Of a stretch of 64,000 bases of DNA, positions 27,301 through 39,300 are shown piece by piece; position 1 is the first letter of the stretch, and every line of letters starts with the position of its first letter. The DNA is from Gymnogyps californianus (lineage: Eukaryota > Chordata > Aves > Accipitriformes > Cathartidae), in assembly GCF_018139145.2 (NCBI RefSeq), contig NC_059477.1:18525522-18589521 (forward strand), read 5' to 3'. Position numbers and translations under genes: made by a program. Under the pieces are notes generated by a model, which was not told where the DNA came from, did no database searches, and saw only the letters and a program-made list of their open reading frames with translations.

Positions 27301-30300
27301 GTTTCACTATAGAGTATAAATGAGGTCAGATCCTGACCCGCTATTGAAATAGTACATGGACTCCTGACTCAAACAGTGCCCCTGGGAGTTGAGGCATACC
27401 ATATTGTTTTGCCATTCTTTTGCTACATTGGGACATGTATTTTATGGGATATCTTTATATGTGTTATATATATTCAAGTTTCTTGTTACTTTTTTTTCCA
27501 TCAGTCTGGCCATATTTTCTGATTAGGAAAACTTGCTAACCATTCCACATGTCATTGTCCATAGGGCTATATAAAAAGTGGACTGTATTCAGTAGTGGAA
27601 GTTATTGTTACAGAATAGTTCTGATATCGCATAGGAAAGAAGCTGAGCATACCAAATGGCAGAATGTGCTTTTTTTTTTTTAACAAAGCCATACTAATAA
27701 CACTTATCAGTATGTTTCAAAATGCTTTCCTTGCATAATAAGCACTGATGTCTTATCCACACAGGTGGTAAAACTGAAGTACAGAGAGTTTAAGCTGACA
27801 CAGCAAAGTAGGATTTCAGTCCAGTGTTTTCTGTCTTTAACTGGAGTGCTTCTATGGGAGTGAACGTTTTACAAGGAGAAAGAATGCTTTCTGAAGAACT
27901 CGCCAGTTTCCTTATATCTGATTTTATCGCATTATCAAATATGGATATAGAAGACTGCGAAGAATATGCTATTAGGAGAGTTAGTGCAAAATCACTTAGT
28001 AAGCCTTCCCTGTCAATCTGTGGAATGATATTTTTGTCCTGTGTTCTTAGTATCAAATGGGATCAAAAACTGTTTTCATATAATGTGTAATGCTGAATGA
28101 AGTTATTACAATTAGACCCTTGAGCTGTAGGTATCTTCTGTTTAAGAAACTCCTTAAGCTGCCTATCAGTGTATGCCAATTTGTAGGAAATAAGGATGGA
28201 ATAAGAGGATTATGGCAAGATGAGACAAAATCTAATCACCGCCTTGAAATTGCCCTCTCTCCACCACTGACCCAGACAGTCTCATAACCAGATTCTGCTA
28301 TAGGAGATTATTAAATATCCAAATTGCTATTTCATATTTGTTCCTGACATGATACAGTTATCTCCCTCTGACCATTTTTTATGCTGGCAGCATGTGACCT
28401 GTCTGCTGGTCTCCACAAGCAGTACATCTGACTAGCTGGAACAAGAAGACTTTAGGTTAGTATAGCTTTCACATACTGACTAGACTTCCAACTCACACAG
28501 GAAGTTTGGTTTGTAAAACTGTGTGGGTCGTTAGGGAAATCCATAAAGTTTCTTCCCTCTTTGGAAGGACTGGTAATGTGTTTCCAGATCCTAAAATAGC
28601 AAGACACCTATCATGAGCTTATAGCAGCTATCATACCTACAAGTTATTCAGGACCGGAAGCTTACCCCCTTTCCTTTCACCCATCTCTAGGGGATCATTC
28701 TTATACTATTTATAACTATAAACTGATTTAATGTTAATTTGTAAAAGGGCATTTAATGGTATGCTTTGCATATATTTTCTCAATAGCAGTATTGGCCATT
28801 ATGAAGGTACTAGTGTGGTATATGACAGAAACTGAAAGTAGGATTAAAAGGAAAACAATTTGCAGTAACATCAACCAAGCTGAATGTAAAACCTCTCTCA
28901 TTCAGGAAATATGTTCAGTAAGAGCAGCGGAAGTCTCCCCTTTTGCTTGTGTTGATTGATTGCGATTGCTTCATTGAGCCCTTACAATGAGAATGTTGTA
29001 AAATGCTCTGTGTATATGTGTGTGCATATTATACTGCATTTTTCTGACGTACATTTACCCATGAACATATACTGCCCAGAAGAAAAACCGTGTATGAACA
29101 AATACTTATCTTTATTGTTATCGAGTTGCATGCTAACAATATAAAGAAACAGTATCCTGGGCTGCATCAAAAGAAGCGTGACCAGCAGGTTGAGGGAGGT
29201 GATTCTCCCCCTCTACTCCGCTCTCATGAGACCCCACCTGGAGTACTGCGTTCAGCTCTGGGGCCCCCAACATAAGAAGGACATGGACCAGTTGGAGCGA
29301 GTCCAGAGGAGGGCCATGAAGAGGATCAGAGGGCTGGAGCACCTCTCCTATGAAGACAGGCTGAGCGAGTTGGGGTTGTTCAGCATGGAGAAGAGAAGGC
29401 TCCAGGGAGGCCTTACAGCAGCCTTCCTGTACCTAAAGGGGGCCTACAAGAAAGCTGGAGAGGGACTTTTTACAAGGGCATGTAGTGATAGGACAAGGGG
29501 TAATGGCTTTAAACTGAAAGAGGGTAGATTTAGAGTAGATGTAAGGAAGAAGTTCTTCACTGTGAGGGTGGTGAGGCACAGGAACAGGTTGCCCAGAGAA
29601 GCTGTGGCTGCCCCCTCCCTGGAAGTGTTCAAGGCCAGGTTGGATGGGGCTTTGAGCAACCTGGTCTAGTGGAAGGTGTGCCTGCCCATGGCAGGGGGGT
29701 TGGAACTAAATGATCTTTAAGGTCCCTTCCAACCCAAACCATTCTATGATTTTATACAGCATATGTTTTATATGTACTTCTTAAACTGTGAAATAGTTAT
29801 CTTCAGCAGCACTAAGCTGTAAGCATCAAATAGTAGCTTTTACTTCAAGTATTTGGCCTTTGAAAGTTTCCCTAAAACTTTGACTCTTTAGTTCCTAAAG
29901 TTTTCCTTCTTAGGTTTTGTTCACCTACAGCAGCCCAAAGGCTTATTAATACTGAACCAGAAGCATTATTTTTCTATTCCCATGGGCTGTCTTTTATAGT
30001 GGCCAGAATTGGGACTTTGTTGTTGCTAGAAGCCACTTTGGTGTTCCATGTATTTGGACATATGATGGTCATTAATGACACATGGCCCTTTGGCGATGGC
30101 TGATGTAAGGTAAGGCTCAACCAGTCACTCGTCTCCTAGCTGTTTGCATATACCAAGCAGGCTGTGAAGCAATTTACGTGATAGCAAAGAAAGGAAAATC
30201 TGTCTCCCATCCCGAATTGAGTACAAAGACGCTTTTCCTCCTTCCTGTATCCATCCCACCCCATCCCATGCACATCTCAGTATGGGGTAGCCACAGACCT

Positions 30301-33300
30301 TGTCTTTATGCTCTCTTTTGGGTGCATGACATCCTCTTTTTCAAGCTGCCTGCAAGTGGTGATAGTTTCCCAGTCTGGTAACTGCTGAGTTTGTACTTTA
30401 TTAGGCAAGACCAGTTGCCTTCCATGTGTTAAGCCCAACTTGTGTTCGTGGTTCCTTTCAAGACAATTTTTGCTTTAGTACTGGGGGTATGGAGATGTGA
30501 CCAGAGGAGGCACGTCCGGTGTTAACATAAGCTCACAGCAGAGTCACGTGAATTTTTCTCAAGGATGAAGACCATTGAAATTGCTTGGTCCACAGAGTAA
30601 AAAGACTTCAGAGTATAATGTTCTTAATTGTTTTTAGAAAGGGGAAATTGAACTTCAAAATGTTCAAAAGCAAGCAAGCCTTTTAAGTGATTCTAAATCA
30701 CTGGGGTTCTTTAAAAAATAATTTCACTGTAACTTGAAATTTAATTGCCTGTCCCTTCCTCTTATTGTCGTGGTACTTTCATCCCCTCTGTTTTCCTGGA
30801 AGAGGCTGTTGTTATTGCTGTTTATTTTAAGAAATCCACTGGAATTTGTCCTACAGTGCAGCAAAATCTCAGGGATGGATATGTTTTAATATTCTGTATT
30901 ATGAATTTTTTTTTATATCTTTGTAATGAAAGAAATGAAGTTTGAATGACTGCTTTCCTATAAACCCTGGACTGCTGCATTTCCAGCATAAGAAGCTGAG
31001 GACAGACAATGCCAGGTGCAGCCAGAATATTGCTGCAGCCCCGCAACATATCATTTTTTTAGCATTATTCAAATTAGTCTCAACACTCATAATTCTGTTG
31101 TTTCCTTTATTGCTGTTGTAAAGTAAATGGTTCTTTTATACAAATGTTATCTCCTGGCTATTAATTCAGCAGTTATTTTGGATTATGGCACTCCTGTTAA
31201 ATTTAGGAACGTAAAACCTCATAAATATTTAAAAGTTTCAGACTGACATGGGAAGAAATTGTTTTTGACTTGCTTTGTTAATATCCTGTTGTTCAGCTTG
31301 TAATAGATTTGGAATATATTGTTATTTCTCTACTGTTTGACAAAGGGAAAAACAATGGTAGTGAGCAACTGCTTCAAGTGTTCTCCCTTGAATTGTAACA
31401 GGCTGGTAAAAGTGTTTGTTTCCAGTAAAAAATAGCAAGGAAAATATCTGTTTTCCTTTAAGAGGACAAAAACCATGAAAATTTTAATCAGAGCCCACTT
31501 CAAAGTTAATGAAAATGCAGCAGTAGGTTTGTAAAGATAGTTTTGATAAAACAGTTTCAAGTAGGTCTACTTAAAAGCAAGTGCTTCTGTTTCAGCATCT
31601 TTGTTATTTAAACTTCTCTCTAAGGAACAAACAAGTAAGATGGACAAATGTGTTTCTTCCCTTAGCGACATTTTATAGAGAGTGCATTTACTGTGCAATG
31701 AGTGTATTCATAGACTAAATATTAGTATGCATCTTGAGTATCCCCCAAAGCTCTGAAGAACAACTGAATGATAAAAAAGGCACAATTTTTGTAAGACCAC
31801 TGAAGGTCTGGACAGCACAGTCTCTGGGCCAGCGTTCCTGTTTCACACCTAACCATATTTCTTTCTTTCTTTCTTTACCTCAGAAGTAAACGTATAGCTT
31901 TTCAGTCAGATCTTAAAGGGTGTTAAGGGGTAACTCCTATTGGGATCATCTAGAAGTATTTCAAATGTTTCAATAATTATTCAAAAAAAGATGCTGAATT
32001 GATTCAACCTAGATAAGTATGCTAGCAGACAAAGTAAGTACGCAGTTAACAGAGCTTACATCTCTGCCCGCATGCTCCAGAGGTTCTTCAGCTCTGTCCT
32101 GGGATGACACTTGACTTCATGGGTTTGTTGTATTTCCTATGTCAGTTAACCTCACTGGTGTAACGCCATAACTTTTTGTAGTATTGGCATGCTTTACTGG
32201 GCGCTGAACTGAAAAGACTTTTCTTCTAGCTAGCAAATAAGTTAACACTGCAATGTTAATACTATTTACGTCAGGTTTACGCCATCTTCTCTTACATGGT
32301 ATAGCTAAACCAGCTTAATCTCTGCATAAAGTAATTATCGAGGTAGCACTTTCCCTTTGGCCAGAAAAAGCTTTTTACGTGTCAGTAACTTGTAGTTAGG
32401 GTACAATATTTCAAAACACAAGTTTTCAAAAAGGAAACCATAAGGTGGTCACATAGAAGCTGTAACTGTGAAGGTGAACTTATAGTTGCATGAACAAATT
32501 GGTATTTTATGCAAGTGAGTAGCTAGATGTGCCACACCAGCTGAGTCCATGCGATTTTAACTAACTCAGTGTGGTCCAGCTTATGGCCTGTGGGCTGGAT
32601 CCAGCCCCTTTGTGAGGTTTCTACCTGACCCATTGCCTTCTCACTGCTGGAGACAGGGAACAGATGCTCCCTCAGCAAATGCAGCCTCCTCCACCTGCCC
32701 TCTCTAGGGAGGTGAGTGGCAAGTCTGAAGGGGCATAAGGAAGGGCAGACAAGCCTGTGAGGGTTGTCAGCACCTCTGCCTGGCTCCCGCAGGTGCTGCC
32801 ACTGGGCCAGCCACAACACATCTGTGTGCGCAACTGCACGCTCATCCCTACGTTTTGTGTGCATGAAAAGCTCGTTCTTGTCTTACAAACGGAACAGAAG
32901 TCTGCTGTTACATGGACAAAGCAAAATGTAAGGCTTTTGCTGATGTTTATTGACTTACTACATAATCAGCATGTTGAAAATTATTTTTATTTTATTTTGA
33001 AAAGTACTTCTGCTAGACATCTCTTGTATTACTATTTTTTCGTTCTACAAACGTGCAGTGAACAGTGTAAAGCAAAGGGTACTTGTATGCTTATGAATGT
33101 AAAGACATTTGGATGAAGAAATTCTGCAGAGCAGTATATTTACTTTGCATTTCTGAATGGTAGCAATTAAAATTCCCAGCTGCTGGCTGTCCAGATGTTT
33201 CTTGCATTACAGCATTGTAATTTGCATTGGAATATACTGCGTTACTGCAGTAGCTGTAAAGTGGTCAGCTCTCACAGTCTAAATGCTATATAGGGGCTCC

Positions 33301-36300
33301 AGTTGGGAAGGTGAGCATATTTCCGGCTCATACCAGTTTCTTCCCACTGTTTCCCCGCTCTGTTAGCTTAACACGTTTGTATTTCTCAGATGAAGACTTG
33401 TATTGCTTGGCATTAAAATCAAGCAGGGGATGTATTGGCAGGTCAGAACTGATGTATGGATGGTTTCTTGTAAGAGTGACACAGAAAAAAAGACCCAAGT
33501 TTTGAATCAGAAGTTTCCCTTTCCCTTTGGCATTTTCAGGCAGCAAACATCCCTCTGGTGTCAGAGCTTGGCATTGATGATATCCATTTTGATGACTTCT
33601 CGCTTGATGTGGATGCCATGATTACTGCAGCCCTGCGGATGTTCATGGAACTTGGAATGGTTCAGAAATTTAAAATTGACTACGAGGTAACCATCTGCGC
33701 TGCAGAGATATCTGCTGCTTTTGTCTTGGCACTGCTCTGTCCATTTGTACGCATTTAGTAGCCCTGATACAATTTGTACTTTTGATTTCAGACACTGTGT
33801 AGGTGGCTTTTGACGGTTAGGAAGAATTATCGAATGGTTTTGTATCACAACTGGAGGCATGCTTTCAACGTCTGCCAGCTAATGTTTGCCATGTTAACTG
33901 TAAGTATCCAGCTACAGACACAATCCCGTAAGAGCTTTTACTGCCACATTGCCTTACCTGTCTAAACATTTTCCAACATTTGATTTCTTTTCTAGTTATT
34001 ATGATACTCATTCATTTCCAATAGAAATGCACACGGAAGTTATTCAACTTAAGGCGGCACACATTTGGCAAAACCTTAGAGTGTTTTAGTGATGGTGGTA
34101 TCACAGGCACATTAAAGTGACTGAAAACAGATGGCAGTCTTGGAGTGAGCTTGTTATTATAGATCTGGATCTTACAAAAATGTTTTTCTTTTGGAACTCT
34201 TTGATTTGATATTTATTTCAGACTCTTAAATTGGGAAGTACAAAAGCAAGGAAGATCAGACTCCTAGAAGTATTTATTATGTTGATATTTATTATCTTCT
34301 TATCCAGCTTCATCTAGATAGTTGTAGAAGGTATTGCCTTAAAAAATTTTAAGATTATATTCCAACGTAGTGATCTAAGTGAATCTTGTGTCTCCATTGG
34401 ACACTGTAACACTTCTGGGTTTTATTAACATGTATCTCCATCAGTACCTGTAACTCCCTTCAGTATACAAGTAAAGTCTGTTGGAAGTACCACTGCTCTT
34501 ACTCGCTCTCTCTCCCTACCCCACAGCAACCTTACTGCATGAAATAATCTATGTTTGGCTAATTAATTCTTGTAAACGTATCAATAAAAAGCTTGGTGGT
34601 CCTGGATGTTTAATATTCTGGTTAATACGGGAAAAGAGAAGAAACATGTCTGTGTGCACACAACGCTTTCTGCTGTACTTTATGTTTTGGGTTTGCCTGA
34701 TCTCCAGATAAAAATAAGAATTCAAGTTTTTCCATTTTTTCTTCATGTTCAGTTTTAATGGCCAGAGTAATCTATTGTGAACCTTAAAGTGGTCATATTA
34801 ATAGCGTTTGTGCAAGTAGTTATCTATCTGGGATATCGTGTGCTTGTTCCCTAATTTTCAATCACTGAATGTTTACATTCTTGTTGCTGGCCAGTCTCTG
34901 TGGCGTGGTTAGCATTTGGACCCTGTCCGTAGGGGTGGAGACTCCACAGCCTGTGCCATTCGCAGCATGCATCAGCACCGTGTTACACGGACTTGAGACA
35001 GTCCATGGCCTGTTTCCTGCTCACAGGGCACAGCTGTCCTGTGCGTGGGTTCCCAGCTGTCCTCCTCCGTTTGGCATTGTCTCTGTGGCAGAACTTTGTG
35101 TGTCGGGCGGGAAAAAAAGAGTATGATGTCCCCTAGCAGGTAGATGTTGGTTTAGTGCTAGGTCCGTCCCAGCTATGTGGTTTTGTTTCTGTGAGCATTT
35201 ACGGCAGCGTAGCAAAGTTGTACCATGAGACCAGTTGTACCAGACACCATGAGACAAAGGAAATGGAGACATTCAGCAAGAGAGAAAGGTCACCGCTTCT
35301 TCTGGGCCTGAGGCTGTTCAGCTGAGCAGAATTAACGTTGTTTCAGGAGGCACTTTCTGATGATCTCTAATGAAATCTCATGGTAATGTGTGGGTGTCAG
35401 TCGTTTTTAAAGTTTTGTAAACTTGATATGCTTTTTATTTTTAGTTATAGAAAAATGAAAAGCTTTTTGCTCTGAGGAGTAAGGGCAAAGTCAGGCAGCG
35501 CCATTCAGGGAATTAATTTGTCCCAAACGCTGCCAGGGGGTGAGGAGCCCTCAAACCTCACCCGTGAGGACCTCTAGGTGGAGCTCCGAGGCCAGGTTTT
35601 CGGCCGGCTGTTCTTTCGGTGGGAAACGCTCTCTCCCACCAGGCATCTCCGTCTCAGCTAGCGGTGACTACCTTGGCAGCCAGCAGGGAGAAGGCAGATC
35701 CCTGCTGCCTCACCCGCCACCAGCAAGCCTGGGAGGCCTTAACCATAAACTGTGGCTCTTAAAGCATCATTTCAGGATCCTTTTAGCAGTCAGCAAAGGG
35801 ATGCAACTGTCTGTGGGAGGTGATCTGGGTTTTTCAAGCCAAGTTTGTTTCATTGTCCACACTCCTGGTAATACACCGAACAAGCAATTCCACGTACAGG
35901 GCTGGATGCGTGTGCCCACAGCATTAGACTCACCATGCATCCCACCCCACTTTGCTGTGGCTCTGGCTGAGAACAGAATAAGTTCAGGTGTATGATCTGC
36001 TTGGGCTGCTCTCCCTTCCAGAGATAGGAGGACTGATCTTGTAAAAAAAGACACAAAAGAGAGAGTCAAGAGACTAGTAACAGTACAAGGCTTGCTCTTA
36101 CTGTGTTTGTCTTGGGGGAACCATCCAAATTAGTCTGTGCCTTGTTTTTTCACTTGCAAAAAGGGGAAAATTCTTCGACCATCAGAGAGGGGCTCTGATG
36201 GTCTAGAAGGCACTGCTTTGTGCAGTTATTGCACCCTATTCCTGATTTCTCCATGACAGTTAGCAATGTTGACTGCACCACAAATATAAACCAATAGGTC

Positions 36301-39300
36301 TATTTTAGGGTGTTTTTAGGTAGGACTGACCGTAGCATAGGAATGTCTAATCTGTAATGCAGTAGCCTCTAATGGCCTGACCATGCTCCTACTGAATGCA
36401 GAAGGAAAATTCAGCTGGGTTGAACGAGCCAAACAGCAGAAATTCAACAAAGCTTAAACCAGTTGTTTCACTCCTGGGTCAGCCTTCTGCATATCTAAGG
36501 TATGTTGCTGTATATCTAAGTATGTATTTTCTCTGGTTAGACATTGAACAATTATAAGCCCAGTCCTGTGAGCCATACTTCTGTATTTCAGACTCGCCCA
36601 AATATTCTGAAGATAAGCACTGAAGCAAGACTGCTCCTGCGAGTTCAGGATGTCACATGAGAGTAAACCGCAGGATCAAGCCCAGGCTTCATTATCAATG
36701 CCTTTGCTTAACACAGTTCACATTGATACTTATTTCAAAAAGTAAAAATGAACAAGTAAGCAATACAAAATTAAAATCCCATCTGGCGTGCTAATAACAA
36801 AACATATAAATGTGGGGCAAGGTATAATGAATGCAATTCATTTCCTCACATGAAAGAATGACCTCCATAACTCACTGGAGACTCTGCCACTCGTGAGTTA
36901 TGGGTCATTCCTTTTCTGGTGAAAATAAATTTTACTGCACCGTCGTCTATTGCCATGTATTTTTTCTCTCTGTGTAAATTCAAAAAATGGGGAAATGTAA
37001 TCCTCTTATTTTCTTCCATTATGTTCAAAGCAAATATCCCCTTACCATAACATTGTTTTAAATTAAATGGTTTTTATTAAGTGAAATATGCTGTGTACAT
37101 CTCATACATTCAATGACAAGACTTTTGATTAAATAAAATATTGCATTTATTTTTGAGATATTGCTACTGTTAATAAATTCCTTAATCAGCTTTCCTGCAT
37201 TTGCAATACAGGTTGAATCCTTGAGTTTAATCAAAGCTTGTGTTATGCTAAAGAATATTTATTACAGCATCAATTTTATATTTATAAAACTTCTATTTTA
37301 AGTTGTTTTAACTTAGCCATGAATGTTTTCTCTAGATGGAAACTTGACACATGGCATGTTGTCAGTTACAAACCTATTTTTTAATCCCTTTTTTAAAAAT
37401 AGACTTCGATTATTATTTGTTATAAAAGAGCAATGTTTAAAAAATAAAAAGAGAAAACACTATTTTTTAGAGAATTTCCTCTGCCTGGGTAGCTGTTACT
37501 GAAACTAAAAAAAAGCAATGCCACTAGAAATCAGGAGAATCTTTTTCATAATATTCAAGTTACTCTGTACACCAGTGGATTCTACATGAAAGGAATCTTT
37601 TTTCCTCATATTTGATCATCTTTTCTGATATGTAAACTTTGAGCACAATTATAAAGCTTTTGTAGCAAGTCCTGCACTTCCTCCATTCCCACTGAAATGC
37701 ATTCCTGAGCACCTGGGGGAGCCTGGCTCCCTGTACTGCCTCCATATTAACTGCGGCCACATTTCAGACTATGAAAACAGAGGCTATTTGGATTTGAATG
37801 TGCATTTATTTAAGTAGAATTTGTGGTCTTCAGGGTGTTTTCACATGGTATTGCAATACTGGCATTTCTGAGTGGGCTGTAAGTTCCTACCAGGAAAGGA
37901 CATCGTCCCACTGATATTCACTCTCTTTGTATCGCTTCACCCTCTTCTTGCCAGTGGGTGAAATTATGCCCATTGAAAATCAATGGAATTCAGGATTTCT
38001 TACACACTGTTAGTGTTCAGCTTTGGTTGGTCCTCCAATATAAATGTATTTTGTATTCCTTTTATATAATTTCCTTTCACACTAACTAGATTGTGTGGCT
38101 AATTGAGGAGTGTCATTGGAGACTGGCACTGTGGGAAGACAAGTGTTATGATTTTCCAGCTCAGACCGTCATTTTTGCAGACAGTATGCCCTTATGCTTC
38201 TGAAGAGTTGAAGAACCAGGTTGTTTCTGCCATGGGTAAGATGCACAGCACCAACAAAGAGGTGGTGTCCCACTGTCGTGGTTTAACCCCAGCCAACAAC
38301 TAAGCACCATGCAGCAGGCTCCAGCACCTCCTCCAGACAGGATCTGTTCAGGATGCTTGAGGTTAGCAATAACAGTAGCGTTTCTTTTCTGACATGAGGC
38401 AGTTCAGGCAGGAAAATTGCTATGGCAAGTATCCACGAGGAGAAGTATAGTGGCAAAAAAAATGTTTCTAGGATCAGCTCCTCCATGCACACGGGTATAT
38501 CTGGTCTGAGCTGCACGTGGGGAATTTCAATACATCAGTTTTCAAAATTGTCTCCCAAATTCAAGTGGGTATCTGCAGCAGAAATATGCCATTTGAGACA
38601 TTTCCTCTTTAATTCATGCAGCTTCATTTCATGTGTCCCAGATAACAAATCTTTTAATAGTTCTTAACAGTTCCATAGAGTATGTTTTAGCTGGCTTCTT
38701 TTATAGGTCTTTTGATTTAACATCTCAGCTATCTCTGACAGTAGGGATTTACTAAGATGGTCACCTCAGGATTGAAGAAATCTGTCTAAATACTTCTCTG
38801 AACAATAATTTCAAAATGGAATCAATTATATTTTGTATTTCTCTGATATGAAATTCCAGTCCCTGTCTTAGTGTGTAGTTATTGGTTTGTTTTCAGCTCT
38901 CTTTGCCTTTAGTGCCTTCTGGATAGTGGAGAAATGGCATGCTGGAAATGCAACAGAGAGATAATAACAGATCACTCCAAGGACGTTATCTATTCTGCTA
39001 ACCATCTAACATACAGCAGGGAATATAATATGACAATAAAGCATTTATCTTCTCCTTACTAAACGTTCATGGTATCAAAACAAAGTTGACTGTTGCTCAA
39101 TGGACTAAGATTACTTATCCCTTTTGCTACTGATAGTTACAGCTGCTATTTTTTTTCTGCTCTCAGACTGCAGGATTTCAGGAGATTCTAACTGAAATTG
39201 AAATTTTAGCTTTGATTGTGGGATGCTTATGTCATGACCTTGACCACAGGGGAACCAACAATGCCTTCCAAGCCAAGTAAGTTTTCTAATTCTTACTACT

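Larger units (their letters stand above)
10931..33539 (+). other. PDE11A intron 5 (local), 22.6 kb
   Basis: The largest intron, separating the linker exon from the catalytic-domain exons. It contains the two CR1 pieces, MIR-like fragments at 19.2 and 27.8 kb, and simple repeats. GC-richer patches (11.5-11.9, 12.9-13.2, 14.3-14.6, 22.7-23.2, 24.1-24.3 and 32.5-32.9 kb) have no convincing coding sequence. No nested gene was found on either strand. Confidence 0.85.
33900..39166 (+). other. PDE11A intron 7 (local)
   Basis: A 5.27-kb intron. It holds a CpG-richer patch at about 35.52-35.72 kb inside a 151-codon open frame, a MIR-like fragment at 36.13 kb, an AT-rich stretch at 36.7-37.5 kb and the possible LTR fragment at 38.27 kb. 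Confidence 0.85.

Noticed and set aside
27824..28090. 88-codon frames on both strands near 28 kb
   Set aside because: The overlapping plus and minus frames cannot both be genes, neither resembles a known protein, and the start overlaps a MIR-like fragment.
32757..33116. 119-codon plus-strand frame
   Set aside because: Its first part overlaps an unassigned repeat-like block and a minus-strand frame. The rest is AT-rich Phe/Tyr/Leu-biased translation without any recognisable domain.
34869..35126. 85-codon plus-strand frame with a signal-peptide-like hydrophobic start
   Set aside because: It lies inside an intron and has no recognisable domain. Its second half is low-complexity Pro/Cys-rich reading of GC-rich DNA with competing frames on the other strand.
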